In this document: positions 24,441 to 34,562 of the stretch, piece by piece
Layout of the letters: each line of letters opens with the position of its first letter
Position numbering within the stretch: position 1 is the first letter of the stretch
Origin: Ruegeria arenilitoris
GTDB taxonomy: Bacteria > Pseudomonadota > Alphaproteobacteria > Rhodobacterales > Rhodobacteraceae
DNA: 64,000 nucleotides
NCBI RefSeq assembly: GCF_013032445.1
Contig: NZ_WQCA01000009.1
Span: 1 to 64,000, forward strand
Direction: 5' to 3'
Made by a program: the position numbers and the translations under genes
Notes under the pieces: generated by a model
Told to the model about the DNA's origin: nothing
The model's database searches: none
Seen by the model: only the letters and a program-made list of their open reading frames with translations

Positions 24441-25400
24441 TTAATTTCTCCATTCGAAGAAGCCTGGACCAGCCTTTTGCAACAGCGAATGAGCCATTGC
24501 ACGGCCCATTTCGGCACCGTCGGCAATTGCGCTGGTGAGATCTTCGGAAATTGCCTCAGAACCATCTGGGCGCAGCACTTCGCCACGCAGGCGCAGCTGA
24601 TCACCCTGAACTTCAGCCAGCCCGGCGATAGGTGTCTCGCACGAGCCATCCAGCGCTGCAAGCAGGGCGCGTTCGGCGGCAAGGCGCTGGCCGGTTTCGG
24701 TGTGCTGGATCGCCTCAAGCATACCCGCAGCGCGGGAATCATCGCGGCGCCGCTCGATGCCGATTGTGCCCTGCGCGATGGCGGGCAGCATGTCCTCAGG
24801 CGCGATGGCGGTGGCGGGGACGTCGTCCATGTTCAGGCGGCGGATGCCAGCCATGGCCAGAAACGTGCAGTCAGCCACGCCGTCGGCCAGTTTCTTCAGC
24901 CGGGTCTGAACGTTGCCGCGGAACTCGACCACATTCAGATCGGGCCGCCGGTTCAGCAGTTGCGCCCGGCGGCGCAGAGATGAGGTGCCGACCACCGCGC
25001 CCTGCGGCAGGTCGTGGATTGAACTCAGGCTGGGTGAAATGAACGCGTCGCGCACATCCTCACGCGGCAGGAAGGTGTCCAGCACCAGCCCCTCGGGCTG
25101 TTCCACCGGCATGTCTTTGGTGGAATGCACCGCGATGTCGATATCGCCGCGCAGCATCGCCTCTTCGATTTCCTTGGTGAACAGGCCCTTGTTGCCGATC
25201 TCTTTCAGCGGGCGGTCCGCGTCGATCATGGCGCGGTTGTCGCCGGTGGTTTTAATCACCACGATCTCGAACGCCTCTTCGGGCAGGTCGAAGGCCGTGC
25301 CCAGCCGTTGCCGGGTTTCATAGGCTTGCGCCAGCGCCAGGGGCGAACCACGGGTGCCGATCTTGAGCGGTGAGGCGGGTGTGGGCAGGTTCAGTGTCAT
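24441..25400 (-). CDS. hemC: Hydroxymethylbilane synthase
   Basis: 319 residues. It joins four porphobilinogens into hydroxymethylbilane in tetrapyrrole synthesis (cytoplasm). Features: KIGTRGSPLALAQA at the N-terminus, VHSTKDMP, GTSSLRRRAQL, RGNVQTRLKKL, and the dipyrromethane-cofactor Cys in DGSCETPIAG. Start at the ATG at 25400; the longer frame to 25748 runs into hemE. It is divergent from hemE with 107 bp between starts, so both probably share a regulatory region. Confidence 0.95.
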   Translation of the reverse strand: MTLNLPTPASPLKIGTRGSPLALAQAYETRQRLGTAFDLPEEAFEIVVIKTTGDNRAMIDADRPLKEIGNKGLFTKEIEEAMLRGDIDIAVHSTKDMPVEQPEGLVLDTFLPREDVRDAFISPSLSSIHDLPQGAVVGTSSLRRRAQLLNRRPDLNVVEFRGNVQTRLKKLADGVADCTFLAMAGIRRLNMDDVPATAIAPEDMLPAIAQGTIGIERRRDDSRAAGMLEAIQHTETGQRLAAERALLAALDGSCETPIAGLAEVQGDQLRLRGEVLRPDGSEAISEDLTSAIADGAEMGRAMAHSLLQKAGPGFFEWRN

Positions 25401-25507
25401 GCGCACAGCTTTAGTCGCGTCACATTGCCCTGACAATGGGGGCATGGCTTGACAAATTGCCGCCGAAGGATGACCCGTTGCGGCAAACCGGATGATTGGG
25501 GGTAAAG

Positions 25508-26542
25508 ATGGCCGAGACAAAGAAACTGCTGCGGGCGCTGGCGGGCGAGGTACAGGACGTGCCGCCGATCTGGATGATGCGTCAGGCCGGGCGGTATCTG
25601 CCGGAATACCGGGCGACTCGGGCGCAGGCCGGAGATTTCCTGTCGCTGTGCTACAATCCGGAACTGGCCGCCGAGGTGACCCTGCAGCCGATCCGCCGCT
25701 ATGGGTTCGATGCGGCGATTCTGTTTGCTGATATCCTGCTGGTGCCACAGGCGCTGGGCGCAGACCTGTGGTTTGTCACCGGAGAAGGTCCGCGCCTGTC
25801 GACGATCACACAGCAATCCGAATTCGATGCGCTGAAACCGGTTGATGCCATTCACGAGACCCTGTCGCCGGTCTATGAGACGGTGCGCATTCTGTCACGG
25901 GAATTGCCGTCCGAGACGACTCTGATCGGGTTTGCGGGTGCGCCGTGGACGGTTGCGACCTACATGATCGCCGGGCGCGGCACGCCAGACCAAGGACCGG
26001 CCCATGCGCTGCGCGAAGAAAACACCGCCCTGTTCGAGGCGCTATTGGAGCGGATCACGCTGGCGACCATCGAGTACCTCTCGGCCCAGATCGAAGCCGG
26101 GGCCGAAGTGGTCAAGATTTTTGACAGCTGGGCCGGGTCGCTGAAAGGCGACGCCTTTCAGAAATATGCGGTCGAGCCCTGCCGCGTGATTACGCAGGCC
26201 ATCAAGGAACGCCATCCCGGCATCCCGGTGATCGGCTTCCCGCGTGAGGCGGGCGATGGGTATATCGGGTTCGCCAAGGCAACCGGTGTGGATTGTGTAG
26301 CGCTGGACAACTCGGTGTTGCCGGAATGGGCGGCCGAGCATGTGCAGGCGGATGGCTGCGTTCAGGGCAACCTGGCCTCGTCGCATATGGTGACCGGCAG
26401 GCAGGCGCTGGTGGATGAGACGCGGCGGATTGTCGAGGCGTTTTCGAAAGGGCCGCATATCTTCAATCTCGGTCACGGGATCACACCAGATGCGGATCCG
26501 GAAAACGTGCAACTGATGATCGACACGGTGCGCGGGCGGTAA
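25508..26542 (+). CDS. hemE: Uroporphyrinogen decarboxylase
   Basis: 344 residues. It removes four acetate carboxyls from uroporphyrinogen III to give coproporphyrinogen III. The signatures [17 protein letters not shown] near the N-terminus, [13 protein letters not shown] in the middle and [15 protein letters not shown] near the end are all intact. ATG at 25508; a GTG four codons upstream is less likely. It is divergent from hemC, two steps earlier in the same pathway. In several alphaproteobacteria hemE lies next to the chromosomal origin, relevant to the DnaA-box region about 6 kb downstream. Confidence 0.96.
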   Translation: MAETKKLLRALAGEVQDVPPIWMMRQAGRYLPEYRATRAQAGDFLSLCYNPELAAEVTLQPIRRYGFDAAILFADILLVPQALGADLWFVTGEGPRLSTITQQSEFDALKPVDAIHETLSPVYETVRILSRELPSETTLIGFAGAPWTVATYMIAGRGTPDQGPAHALREENTALFEALLERITLATIEYLSAQIEAGAEVVKIFDSWAGSLKGDAFQKYAVEPCRVITQAIKERHPGIPVIGFPREAGDGYIGFAKATGVDCVALDNSVLPEWAAEHVQADGCVQGNLASSHMVTGRQALVDETRRIVEAFSKGPHIFNLGHGITPDADPENVQLMIDTVRGR

Positions 26543-26547
26543 GCAAG

Positions 26548-26623
26548 GGAAGGGGGCCAGCCCCCTTCTTGGCCTGCGGCCAATTCATCCCCCGGGATAT
26601 TGTTAGCCAGATGAAGAGACGGA
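26548..26623 (-). repeat. Dispersed intergenic repeat, copy 2
   Basis: Inverted copy of the unit at 21725-21800. On the reverse strand it reads TCCGTCTCTTCATCTGGCTA, then GAATTGGCCGCAGGCCAAG and a GC-rich inverted repeat. It lies between the convergent hemE and CoA-transferase genes, and the last codons of the latter are inside it. Confidence 0.75.
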
Positions 26624-27712
26624 TTTTTGCTGCGCGTTGAATTCGTTCAGGATGTCCTGACGGTGTTCTCCGCGGGTTGGGCTGGGTTTGGGGTGCCATT
26701 CGGAGGTTGAGAATCTGGGTGCGGCGGCGGCTTGCAGGGTGCCCTCTGTTCTGCGCCATGTCTGGCGGGCGGCGTTCATCGGGTGGGCGTGTGCTTCGAT
26801 TGGGCTGAGGACCGGCGCGACGCAGGCGTCGGTGCCTTGAAAGAGACCCGCCCAGTGATCCCGGGTGTTGCTGGCGAAGATGTCAGACAGGCGTTGGGTG
26901 AGGGCAGGCCAGGTTGCGCGATCAAATTGCGATTGGAAGTCAGGGTCGTCCGACAGGCCCATCTTTTGCAAAAACAGCGCATAGAATTTGGGTTCTAGGC
27001 ATTGAACCGTCACGAAGCCGCCATCGAAACAGATGTAGGTGCGGCTCCAATGGGGGCCGTCCAGCAGGCTTTGGCCGCGCTTGTCCGACAGGTTGCCGGA
27101 TTGGTTCAGGCTCATGAGCAGGTTCATCATATGCGCCGAGCCATCGTAGATCGCGGCATCGACCACCGTGCCCTGACCTGTTCTCTGCGCGTTCAGCAGC
27201 CCGGCCAGAAGGCCCGCGACCAGATACATGGCACCGCCGCCAATGTCGCCGACCAGCGTTGCAGGCGTTTGCGGTGCTTGGCCGGGCAGAGAAGCGTACC
27301 AGAGTGCACCCGACAGCGCGACATAGTTAAGGTCATGCCCGGCTGTGTCAGACAAGGGACTGTCCTGACCCCAACCCGTCATCCGTCCATAGACCAGCCC
27401 GGGGTTCATCTCATGGCAGGGTTCCGGGCCGAGGCCAAGTTTCTCCATCACACCGGGGCGGAAACCTTCGATCAGCGCATCGGCCGAGGCGATCAGCTGT
27501 TTGGCGGTCTCCAAATCACTTGCGTCTTTCAGGTCCAGATCAATCGATCTCTTGCCGCGATCCAGAACCGAGCGTTCGGGCATCCCCGGCGTTGCGGCCT
27601 GACCTTTGCGGTGGATGGTGATCACATCGGCGCCCATATCCGCCAGCAGCATGGCGGCAAAGGGGGCAGGGCCCAGCCCCTCAATCTCAATGATACGAAT
27701 ACCTTTCAGCAT
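26603..27712 (-). CDS. CaiB/BaiF family CoA-transferase (alpha-methylacyl-CoA racemase-like)
   Basis: 369 residues from the ATG at 27712; a TTG upstream is not needed. [31 protein letters not shown] and [18 protein letters not shown] are standard family III signatures. [19 protein letters not shown] matches the alpha-methylacyl-CoA racemase subgroup, where the His/Asp pair and the Asp of [11 protein letters not shown] do the proton transfer. It probably interconverts 2-methylacyl-CoA epimers during branched fatty acid or sterol breakdown. Its C-terminal residues are encoded by the dispersed repeat, so the tail is probably not conserved. Confidence 0.85.
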   Translation of the reverse strand: MLKGIRIIEIEGLGPAPFAAMLLADMGADVITIHRKGQAATPGMPERSVLDRGKRSIDLDLKDASDLETAKQLIASADALIEGFRPGVMEKLGLGPEPCHEMNPGLVYGRMTGWGQDSPLSDTAGHDLNYVALSGALWYASLPGQAPQTPATLVGDIGGGAMYLVAGLLAGLLNAQRTGQGTVVDAAIYDGSAHMMNLLMSLNQSGNLSDKRGQSLLDGPHWSRTYICFDGGFVTVQCLEPKFYALFLQKMGLSDDPDFQSQFDRATWPALTQRLSDIFASNTRDHWAGLFQGTDACVAPVLSPIEAHAHPMNAARQTWRRTEGTLQAAAAPRFSTSEWHPKPSPTRGEHRQDILNEFNAQQKSVSSSG

Positions 27713-27866
27713 GGTCCCCCCTTCGATTAATCGCAGGGTTCCGGGATCACCGATAAATTGCAAGGCCAGAGGTCAAACCCGCAAAAAAGCGCAGGGCCTT
27801 GTGCGAAATTGGCCTGTTCTGCGCCGATGGGCCGGGGTAGGGTCGCCGCCAGAACAGGGAACTTGC

Positions 27867-28796
27867 ATGACGACCATTCTTTCGATCAAGGATCTGCGCA
27901 AATCCTATGCTGACGGGTTTGAGGCGCTGAAAGGCGTGTCTCTGGACATTGAGCAGGGGGAGATTCTGGCGCTGTTGGGGCCGAACGGGGCGGGCAAGAC
28001 GACGCTGATTTCGACTATCTGCGGGATCACCACGCCGACGTCCGGCTCGGTGACGGTGGGTGGCCATGACATCCAGACAGACTTCCGCGCCGCGCGTCGG
28101 ATGATTGGTTTGGTTCCGCAGGAAATCGCGCTGGAACCCTTTGAAAAAGTCTGGAACACGGTGCGGTTGTCGCGCGGATTGTTCGGGCTGGGCCGCGACA
28201 ACGCTATGATCGAGAATGTTCTGCGAAAGCTGTCCCTGTGGGACAAGCGCAAGAACGCCATTAAGGAACTTTCGGGCGGTATGAAGCGCCGGGTGCTGAT
28301 CGCCAAGGCACTGGCACACGAACCGCGGGTGCTGTTTCTGGACGAACCCACCGCCGGTGTCGATGTCGAGCTGCGCAAGGACATGTGGGAGATCGTGGCC
28401 GAACTGAAGCGGGCCGGCGTCACCATCATCCTGACCACGCATTACATCGAAGAGGCCGAGGCCATCGCCGACCGCGTCGGTGTCATCGATAAGGGTGAGC
28501 TGCTACTGGTTCAGGACAAACACACGCTGATGGCGCAGATGGGTAAAAAGCAACTCGAGGTGATGCTGACCGAGCCGATCCAAGCCATCCCTGACAGTCT
28601 GGCAGCGCATAATCTGGCGCTGAACGGCAATGGGGATGCGCTGGTCTATACCTATGACACTCATGCCGACCGAACCGGCATCACCACGTTGCTGAATGAC
28701 GTGGCTCAGGCTGGGCTGGTGTTGCGCGACGTGCAAACCCGCCAGTCGAGCCTGGAAGAGATATTCGTCAATCTGGTGTCCGGAGAGCCCGCATGA
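27867..28796 (+). CDS. ABC-2 type transporter, ATP-binding subunit
   Basis: 309 residues. Walker [10 protein letters not shown] near residue 37, signature LSGGMKRR, Walker [12 protein letters not shown] and the switch His in [14 protein letters not shown] are complete. A C-terminal extension of about 80 residues follows, as in YadG/CcmA-type exporters. Start at the ATG at 27867. The stop overlaps the permease start as ATGA, so the two form an exporter of unknown substrate (drug, lipid or polysaccharide precursors are typical). Confidence 0.92.
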   Translation: MTTILSIKDLRKSYADGFEALKGVSLDIEQGEILALLGPNGAGKTTLISTICGITTPTSGSVTVGGHDIQTDFRAARRMIGLVPQEIALEPFEKVWNTVRLSRGLFGLGRDNAMIENVLRKLSLWDKRKNAIKELSGGMKRRVLIAKALAHEPRVLFLDEPTAGVDVELRKDMWEIVAELKRAGVTIILTTHYIEEAEAIADRVGVIDKGELLLVQDKHTLMAQMGKKQLEVMLTEPIQAIPDSLAAHNLALNGNGDALVYTYDTHADRTGITTLLNDVAQAGLVLRDVQTRQSSLEEIFVNLVSGEPA

Positions 28797-29554
28797 ACTG
28801 GTCCGCCATTGCCGCCATCTACCGCTTCGAAATGGCCCGGTTCTTTCGGACACTGGCGCAGAGCTTTCTGTCTCCGGTCCTGTCGACATCGTTGTATTTC
28901 GTGGTGTTCGGCACTGCCATCGGCAGTCGTATCCAAGAGGTCGAGGGCGTGTCTTATGGCGCCTTCATCGTGCCGGGGCTGATCATGTTGTCGGTGGTGA
29001 TGCTGGCGATTTCCAACGCGTCTTTCGGCATCTATTTTCCCAAGTTTCTGGGCACGATTTACGAGCTTTTGTCGGCCCCGGTGAACTTCATCGAGATCGT
29101 GATCGGCTATGTCGGGGCGGCTGCCACGAAATCGCTGTTTGTCGGGTTGGTTATTCTGGTAACGGCTACGTTCTTTGTAGACATACGCATTCAACACCCG
29201 CTTGCGATGGCAGCGTTTTTGATCCTCTCCTGCCTCAGCTTTTCACTGCTGGGGTTCATCATCGGCATCTGGGCCAGCAACTTTGAGCAAATGTCGCTGG
29301 TGCCGCAACTTGTAGTAACGCCGTTGATCTTTCTGGGCGGGACATTCTACTCGATTTCGATGCTGCCGCCGGTGTGGCAGACCATCACCCTGTTCAACCC
29401 AGTGGTCTATCTGATCTCGGGGTTTCGGTGGTCGTTCTACGGCTTGGCCGATGTGCCGATCGGGTTCAGCTTGTTGGCCATTGTGGCGTTTACCGGCCTG
29501 TGTCTGGGCATTATCTGGTGGATCTTCAAAACCGGCTGGCGCATTCGCAGCTAG
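28793..29554 (+). CDS. ABC-2 type transporter, permease subunit
   Basis: 253 residues with about six hydrophobic segments. It shows the ABC-2 signature near the C-terminus ([16 protein letters not shown], then [12 protein letters not shown]), as in YadH/NodJ proteins. It is inner-membrane and pairs with the upstream ATPase gene, with which it overlaps by 4 bp. Export direction is typical of the family; the substrate cannot be read from sequence. Confidence 0.9.
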   Translation: MNWSAIAAIYRFEMARFFRTLAQSFLSPVLSTSLYFVVFGTAIGSRIQEVEGVSYGAFIVPGLIMLSVVMLAISNASFGIYFPKFLGTIYELLSAPVNFIEIVIGYVGAAATKSLFVGLVILVTATFFVDIRIQHPLAMAAFLILSCLSFSLLGFIIGIWASNFEQMSLVPQLVVTPLIFLGGTFYSISMLPPVWQTITLFNPVVYLISGFRWSFYGLADVPIGFSLLAIVAFTGLCLGIIWWIFKTGWRIRS

Positions 29555-29667
29555 GTTGTGTCAGGCGTTGCATTTTTGCCCACTGACCTTGGGAAATGTG
29601 TTCACGTCACAACTATCGGCCAAACGGTCCCTTGTTTACCGGTTGGGTGCACTCTACATCGGCATCC

Positions 29668-30465
29668 ATGAAACTCAGCCTGCCGTTTCTTAAAAAGCAA
29701 CCCTGCGTGGCCGTTGTGCGCCTGTCCGGTACCATCGGAATGGCCGGTCGTGGGTCGATGTCCGACACTGCACTGGCCCCTGTGCTTGAGAAAGCCTTTC
29801 GCAAGGGCAATCCTGCTGCCGTCGCGCTTGAGGTCAACTCGCCCGGTGGCTCACCCGTTCAAAGCTCGTTGATCGGCGCACGTATCCGGCGGTTGTCCGA
29901 GGAATTGAAAGTGCCGGTCATCGCCTTTGTCGAAGACGTGGCGGCCTCGGGTGGCTATTGGCTGGCGGCTGCGGCGGATGAGATTTATGCCGATGACAGC
30001 TCGGTTCTGGGGTCGATCGGGGTGATTTCGTCCGGCTTTGGTGCCCATGTCCTCTTGAAACGGCAGGGGATCGAACGGCGGGTGCACACTGCGGGTCAGT
30101 CGAAATCCATGCTCGACCCGTTTTCGCCCGAAAAGAAAGAGGATGTTGCCCGGCTGGAAACCCTGCTGGCTGATATCCACGAGAATTTTATCACCCATGT
30201 CAAAACCCGCCGCAGCGGCAAGCTGGACGAAAGTCAGGACCTGTTCACCGGGGAAATCTGGCTGGCGCGGCGCGCGCAAGAACTGGGTCTGATCGACGGC
30301 ATCGCGCATTTGAAACCGAAGATGCAGGAACGTTTTGGCGACAAGGTCAAATTCCGCCGCTACGGGCTGCGCAAGCCTATCTGGTCGCGTTTTGGTGCGT
30401 CTCTGGCGCAGGATGCCATCGCCGGGCTTGAGGAGCGCGCCGCCTACGCGCGTTTCGGTTTGTGA
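29668..30465 (+). CDS. S49 family serine protease (SppA/SohB-like)
   Basis: 265 residues from the ATG at 29668. The catalytic Ser is in EDVAASGGYWLAAAADE and the general-base Lys in TAGQSKSMLDPFSP, the Ser-Lys dyad of signal peptide peptidase A. The usual N-terminal membrane anchor is missing and no signal peptide is visible, so it is a short, perhaps cytoplasmic form. It probably degrades cleaved signal peptides or misfolded membrane peptides. A tiny membrane protein gene begins 1 bp after its stop. Confidence 0.88.
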   Translation: MKLSLPFLKKQPCVAVVRLSGTIGMAGRGSMSDTALAPVLEKAFRKGNPAAVALEVNSPGGSPVQSSLIGARIRRLSEELKVPVIAFVEDVAASGGYWLAAAADEIYADDSSVLGSIGVISSGFGAHVLLKRQGIERRVHTAGQSKSMLDPFSPEKKEDVARLETLLADIHENFITHVKTRRSGKLDESQDLFTGEIWLARRAQELGLIDGIAHLKPKMQERFGDKVKFRRYGLRKPIWSRFGASLAQDAIAGLEERAAYARFGL

Positions 30466-30466
30466 C

Positions 30467-30637
30467 GTGATTATCAAGATTGTCACCCTGTTTCTGATCG
30501 CCATGGGCGTGCTGGCGATGTTCGGCAAGCTGCGCTTTCCGGGGCAGAAACGGCTGCAATCCTCAAGATGTCCGCGCTGCGGGCGGTTCAGGATCGGTAA
30601 AGGCCCCTGCGCCTGCGAAAAAGGAGGCCGTTCATGA
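30467..30637 (+). CDS. Small membrane protein with zinc-ribbon tail
   Basis: 56 residues from the GTG at 30467. One hydrophobic helix (IVTLFLIAMGVLAMF) is followed by a basic stretch and a four-cysteine knuckle, CPRCGRF...GPCAC, that could bind zinc. The gene begins just after the protease stop and overlaps the antiporter start by ATGA, so its position argues that it is translated. Function unknown; it may assist the neighbouring membrane protease or antiporter. Confidence 0.65.
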   Translation: MIIKIVTLFLIAMGVLAMFGKLRFPGQKRLQSSRCPRCGRFRIGKGPCACEKGGRS

Positions 30638-31596
30638 CGGCATGGCTGTTATCCGGCCTTGGGCTGCTGATCCTGCTGCTGGCGGGTGACGCACTGGTGC
30701 GCGGTGCGGTGAACCTGAGCCTGCGCATGGGCGTACCTGCGCTGATCGTCAGCCTGACCATTGTGGCCTTTGGCACCTCGGCACCCGAGCTTCTGATTGC
30801 CATCAGTGCGATCAAGGAAAACGCACCGGGCATTGCGCTGGGTAACGTTGTCGGGTCGAATACAGCGAATATCTTGCTGGTTCTGGGCGTTCCGGCCCTG
30901 CTGTCGACGCTGCACACCAGCGAATGCAACAGCCGCAGGAACTATGTCTTCATGCTGCTGGCCTCGGTTCTTTTCATCGGTCTGGCCTTCTGCGGCGTGT
31001 TCACTGTGTTCAGTGGGGCGATTCTGCTGGCAGCCTTAGGTTTGGTCCTCTGGAATGCCTTCCGCGAAGCACATGCGCATCGCAAAGCCTGCGGTCAGGC
31101 CTGCGCCGACGACGAAGAACTGGACGGTCTGGAAGAGGCCGATCCCAACATGCCCTACTGGAAGATTTCGATCTATCTGGTGCTGGGCCTGATCGGCCTG
31201 CCGATGGGGGCGCACCTGCTGGTGGAATATGCCACGGTCATAGCCCTCACCTACGGCGTCAGCGAAACGGTGATCGGTCTGACGCTGGTGGCAGTCGGAA
31301 CCTCTCTGCCGGAGCTGGCGACTACGGTGATGGCCGCAATGCGGCGGCAGGCTGACGTGGCGCTGGGAAATGTGATCGGGTCGAACATATTTAACCTGTT
31401 GGCCATCGTAGGCATAGCCACGTTGGTTGGCCCTATTCCCGTTGACCCGGAATTCCTGCGGTTCGACTTGTGGGTCATGCTGGGCGCGTCACTGTTGTTG
31501 ATTCCATTCGTGTTTTTCAAAAGGGATATTACACGTGCCTGGGGCATTGTGTTGACTCTGTTATATGCGGTCTACGTCTTCGTATTGCTGGCGTGA
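30634..31596 (+). CDS. Calcium/sodium antiporter (CaCA family, YrbG-like)
   Basis: 320 residues with about ten membrane segments in two inverted halves. Each half carries the alpha-repeat: VAFGTSAPELLIAI...GNVVGSNTANI and VAVGTSLPELATTV...GNVIGSNIFNL. A charged cytoplasmic loop (ACADDEELDGLEEADP) separates the halves. It exchanges Ca2+ or K+ against Na+ or H+ across the inner membrane. AAGGAGG precedes the ATG, which overlaps the small zinc-ribbon gene. Confidence 0.93.
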   Translation: MTAWLLSGLGLLILLLAGDALVRGAVNLSLRMGVPALIVSLTIVAFGTSAPELLIAISAIKENAPGIALGNVVGSNTANILLVLGVPALLSTLHTSECNSRRNYVFMLLASVLFIGLAFCGVFTVFSGAILLAALGLVLWNAFREAHAHRKACGQACADDEELDGLEEADPNMPYWKISIYLVLGLIGLPMGAHLLVEYATVIALTYGVSETVIGLTLVAVGTSLPELATTVMAAMRRQADVALGNVIGSNIFNLLAIVGIATLVGPIPVDPEFLRFDLWVMLGASLLLIPFVFFKRDITRAWGIVLTLLYAVYVFVLLA

Positions 31597-31617
31597 TTTG
31601 ACTGAGAGGAAGCATCG

Positions 31618-32397
31618 ATGACCCGAGCGTTAGTGACCGGTGCCGGAATTCGCCTTGGCCGGGCCATGGCGCTGTATCTGGCGCGCCGCGGTTATGACGT
31701 CGCCGTACATTATGCGACCTCGGAACAACCCGCGCAGGAGACCGTGGCCGAGGTTCAGGCCTTGGGTCGCACGGCAATGGCTTTGCAGGCGGACTTGTTG
31801 GACGAAACACAGGTTAGCGCGCTGCTGCCCCGTGCCGTCGAGGCGCTGGGCGGACCAATCACCTGTCTGGTCAACAACGCCTCGATCTTTGAATACGACA
31901 ACATTCGCACGGCCACCCGGCAAAGCTGGGACCGGCATATGGACAGCAACCTTCGTGCGCCCTTCGTGCTGACGCAGGCTATGGCCGAACAAGGGCTGAT
32001 GCCCGAAACGGATGAGGCGGGCGAACCCGTCGCCACCGGTTTGATCGTCAATATGGTCGATATGCGGGTGCGCAAGCTGACGCCTGAATTCATGTCCTAC
32101 ACCATCGCAAAAATGGGCCTGTGGGCATTGACCCGGACTGCCGCGCAGGCGCTGACGCCCGCGATCCGCGTCAATGCCATCGGCCCCGGCCCGACGATAC
32201 AGGGGCACCGGCAATCTGAAGATCACTTCAAAGCACAGCGCGCCAACACGGTATTGGAGCGCGGCTCGAACCCCTCGGATATCACTGCTGCTTTGGGGTA
32301 TTTTCTGGACGCACATGCCGTCACCGGACAGCTTTTATGTGTGGATGGCGGTCAGCATCTGGGATGGCAAACGCCGGATGTTTTGGGCATAGAATAG
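31618..32397 (+). CDS. SDR-family oxidoreductase (pteridine reductase-like)
   Basis: 259 residues. NAD(P) motif TGAGIRLGRAMA, then LVNNASIFEYD and the catalytic Tyr/Lys pair in SYTIAKMGLWAL. The asymmetric TGAGIRLGR start and NNAS resemble FolM/pteridine-reductase and related SDR members rather than FabG, so dihydrofolate or dihydromonapterin reduction is possible. SD GAGGA precedes the ATG. It lies 21 bp after the antiporter gene and may be cotranscribed with it. Confidence 0.82.
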   Translation: MTRALVTGAGIRLGRAMALYLARRGYDVAVHYATSEQPAQETVAEVQALGRTAMALQADLLDETQVSALLPRAVEALGGPITCLVNNASIFEYDNIRTATRQSWDRHMDSNLRAPFVLTQAMAEQGLMPETDEAGEPVATGLIVNMVDMRVRKLTPEFMSYTIAKMGLWALTRTAAQALTPAIRVNAIGPGPTIQGHRQSEDHFKAQRANTVLERGSNPSDITAALGYFLDAHAVTGQLLCVDGGQHLGWQTPDVLGIE

Positions 32398-32687
32398 ACA
32401 TATTCGCTACAAGTTTTGCACTGCTCGCATTTCCGTTACCTGTCCGTTACAAAAATGTCTTTTTTTTCATATACTTGCATTGTGTATAAAATAAAAGTGC
32501 CTAAAATCAATGACTTAAGTATGTGCCTATTTTTTGTGCAACTCATGGAATTCATAAGTATACAAGGGGATTTCGTCTTCTCTGAAAACTTATCTGCATA
32601 GTTATCCACAGAAACGGTGGATTTGTTTTCTCTTGATCTGAGGCTCGCGAGATTGCAGCCATAGACAGGGAATCATATCTCAGGCCC
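32398..32687. other. AT-rich intergenic region with two DnaA boxes
   Basis: 290 bp, much richer in A+T than its neighbours. It contains a perfect DnaA box TTATCCACA at 32602-32610 (plus strand) and TTATACACA on the minus strand at 32481-32489, plus a tandem TCCGTTAC pair near 32440-32455 and long T and A tracts. No convincing gene is present. It also holds the uvrC promoter. It may be a replication origin, part of one, or a DnaA-controlled promoter of the repair gene; two boxes alone do not settle it. Confidence 0.45.
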
Positions 32688-34562
32688 ATGACCACCCAGA
32701 ACGAATCGAACCCCGAGACTCAGCCCACTGGCTACGCTTGCATCCAGCGCCATGCGAAAACGCTGGACAACTCGCCCGGTGTGTACCGGATGCTGGATGC
32801 GGACAGCCGGGTTCTGTACGTGGGCAAGGCGCGGAATCTGAAGGCGCGGGTGTCGAACTACACCCGTCCGGGGCATTCGGGGCGGATCGAAAAGATGATT
32901 GCCGCGACCGCTTCGATGATGTTTCTGACCACCCGGACCGAGACCGAGGCGCTGCTACTGGAACAGAACCTGATCAAGCAGCTCAAGCCCAAATACAACG
33001 TACTGCTGCGGGATGATAAGAGTTTTCCGAACATTCTGGTCGCCAAGGATCATGCCTATCCGCAGATCAAAAAGCACCGAGGCGCAAAGAAGGAAAAGGG
33101 CGCCTATTTCGGCCCCTTCGCCAGTGCCGGTGCTGTGAACCGGACGCTGAACCAGTTGCAAAAGGCATTCCTGCTGCGCAATTGCTCAGATTCCATGTTC
33201 GAAAGCCGCACGCGGCCCTGTCTGCTCTATCAGATCAAGCGCTGTTCCGGACCCTGTGTCGGGCTGATTTCCGAGGGCGATTATCGCGAAAGCGTCAAGG
33301 ATGCGGAACGCTTCCTGTCGGGGCGGTCGACCAAGGTGCAAGAGGAGTTGGCCGAGCAGATGATGGCCGCCTCCGAGGCGATGGAGTTCGAACGCGCCGC
33401 CGGTCTTCGCGACCGTATCCGGGCGCTGACGCAGGTGCAGACCAGCCAGGGTATCAACCCGCGCGGCGTGGCCGAGGCGGACGTGATCGGCCTGTATATG
33501 GATAGCGGTCAGGCCTGTGTGCAGGTGTTTTTCATCCGGGCGAACCAAAACTGGGGAAACAAGGATTTCTACCCTCGGGTCGGGGCTGACGTGTCACCGG
33601 CCGAAGTGATGGAGGCGTTTCTTGGCCAGTTCTACGACAACAAGGAACCGCCGCGACAGTTGATCCTGTCGGATGGGATCGAGAACGCGGATCTGATGGA
33701 AGAGGCGTTGACCGAGAAGGCCGGGCGCAAGGTAGAAATCCTCGTGCCTCAACGCGGCGAGAAACAGGAACTTGTCGCCGGAGCCCTGCGCAACGCACGC
33801 GAGTCTTTGGCCCGCCGCATGTCGGAAAGCGCGACGCAGGCCAAGCTGCTACGTGGTGTGGCCGAAGCGTTTGACCTCGACACGCCTCCGGATCGGATCG
33901 AGGTTTACGACAACTCGCACATTCAGGGCACCAACGCGGTGGGCGGCATGATCGTGGCAGGCCCTGAAGGGTTCATGAAAAATGCCTACCGCAAGTTTAA
34001 CATCCGGGGCGACGACCTGACCCCTGGTGACGACTTCGGGATGATGAAAGAGGTTCTGACCCGCCGCTTTACCCGCCTGCAAAAGGAGGATCCGGATCGC
34101 GAAAAGGGTATGTGGCCCGACCTTCTGCTGATCGACGGCGGGGCCGGGCAGGTCAGCGCGGTGCATGAAATCATGGTTGAACACGGGGTCGAGGACATCC
34201 CAATGGTTGGCGTTGCCAAAGGTGTCGACCGCGACCATGGCAAGGAAGAGTTCCACCGCATCGGCCAGCGCGCTTTTGCCCTGAAACGCAACGATCCCGT
34301 GTTGTACTTTATCCAGCGTCTGCGGGACGAGGCGCACCGGTTCGCCATCGGGACGCATCGCGCCAAACGGGCCAAGGCCGTTGGGGCAACGCCGCTGGAC
34401 GAGATTCCGGGTGTCGGGGCGGCGCGGAAACGGGCCCTGCTGGCGCATTTCGGCAGCGCCAAGGCGGTTAGCCGGGCCAATCTGGCGGATTTGAAGGCGG
34501 TGGATGGGATCTCAGCCGGGTTGGCGCAGAAGGTCTATGACTTCTTCCACGAGAAGGGCTAG
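32688..34562 (+). CDS. uvrC: Excinuclease ABC subunit C
   Basis: 624 residues. It makes both incisions around bulky DNA lesions within the UvrABC complex. Domains: GIY-YIG nuclease ([20 protein letters not shown], about 30-110), Cys-rich segment ([15 protein letters not shown]), UVR helix for UvrB contact (about 215-255), RNase-H-like nuclease with [16 protein letters not shown] and LLIDGGAGQ, and tandem HhH at the C-terminus ([18 protein letters not shown]). Its stop codon overlaps the stop of the convergent transporter gene. Confidence 0.97.
   Translation: MTTQNESNPETQPTGYACIQRHAKTLDNSPGVYRMLDADSRVLYVGKARNLKARVSNYTRPGHSGRIEKMIAATASMMFLTTRTETEALLLEQNLIKQLKPKYNVLLRDDKSFPNILVAKDHAYPQIKKHRGAKKEKGAYFGPFASAGAVNRTLNQLQKAFLLRNCSDSMFESRTRPCLLYQIKRCSGPCVGLISEGDYRESVKDAERFLSGRSTKVQEELAEQMMAASEAMEFERAAGLRDRIRALTQVQTSQGINPRGVAEADVIGLYMDSGQACVQVFFIRANQNWGNKDFYPRVGADVSPAEVMEAFLGQFYDNKEPPRQLILSDGIENADLMEEALTEKAGRKVEILVPQRGEKQELVAGALRNARESLARRMSESATQAKLLRGVAEAFDLDTPPDRIEVYDNSHIQGTNAVGGMIVAGPEGFMKNAYRKFNIRGDDLTPGDDFGMMKEVLTRRFTRLQKEDPDREKGMWPDLLLIDGGAGQVSAVHEIMVEHGVEDIPMVGVAKGVDRDHGKEEFHRIGQRAFALKRNDPVLYFIQRLRDEAHRFAIGTHRAKRAKAVGATPLDEIPGVGAARKRALLAHFGSAKAVSRANLADLKAVDGISAGLAQKVYDFFHEKG

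Noticed and set aside
32416..32601. 61-residue frame in the DnaA-box region
   Set aside because: Codon use and composition follow the AT-rich non-coding DNA; no ribosome-binding site.
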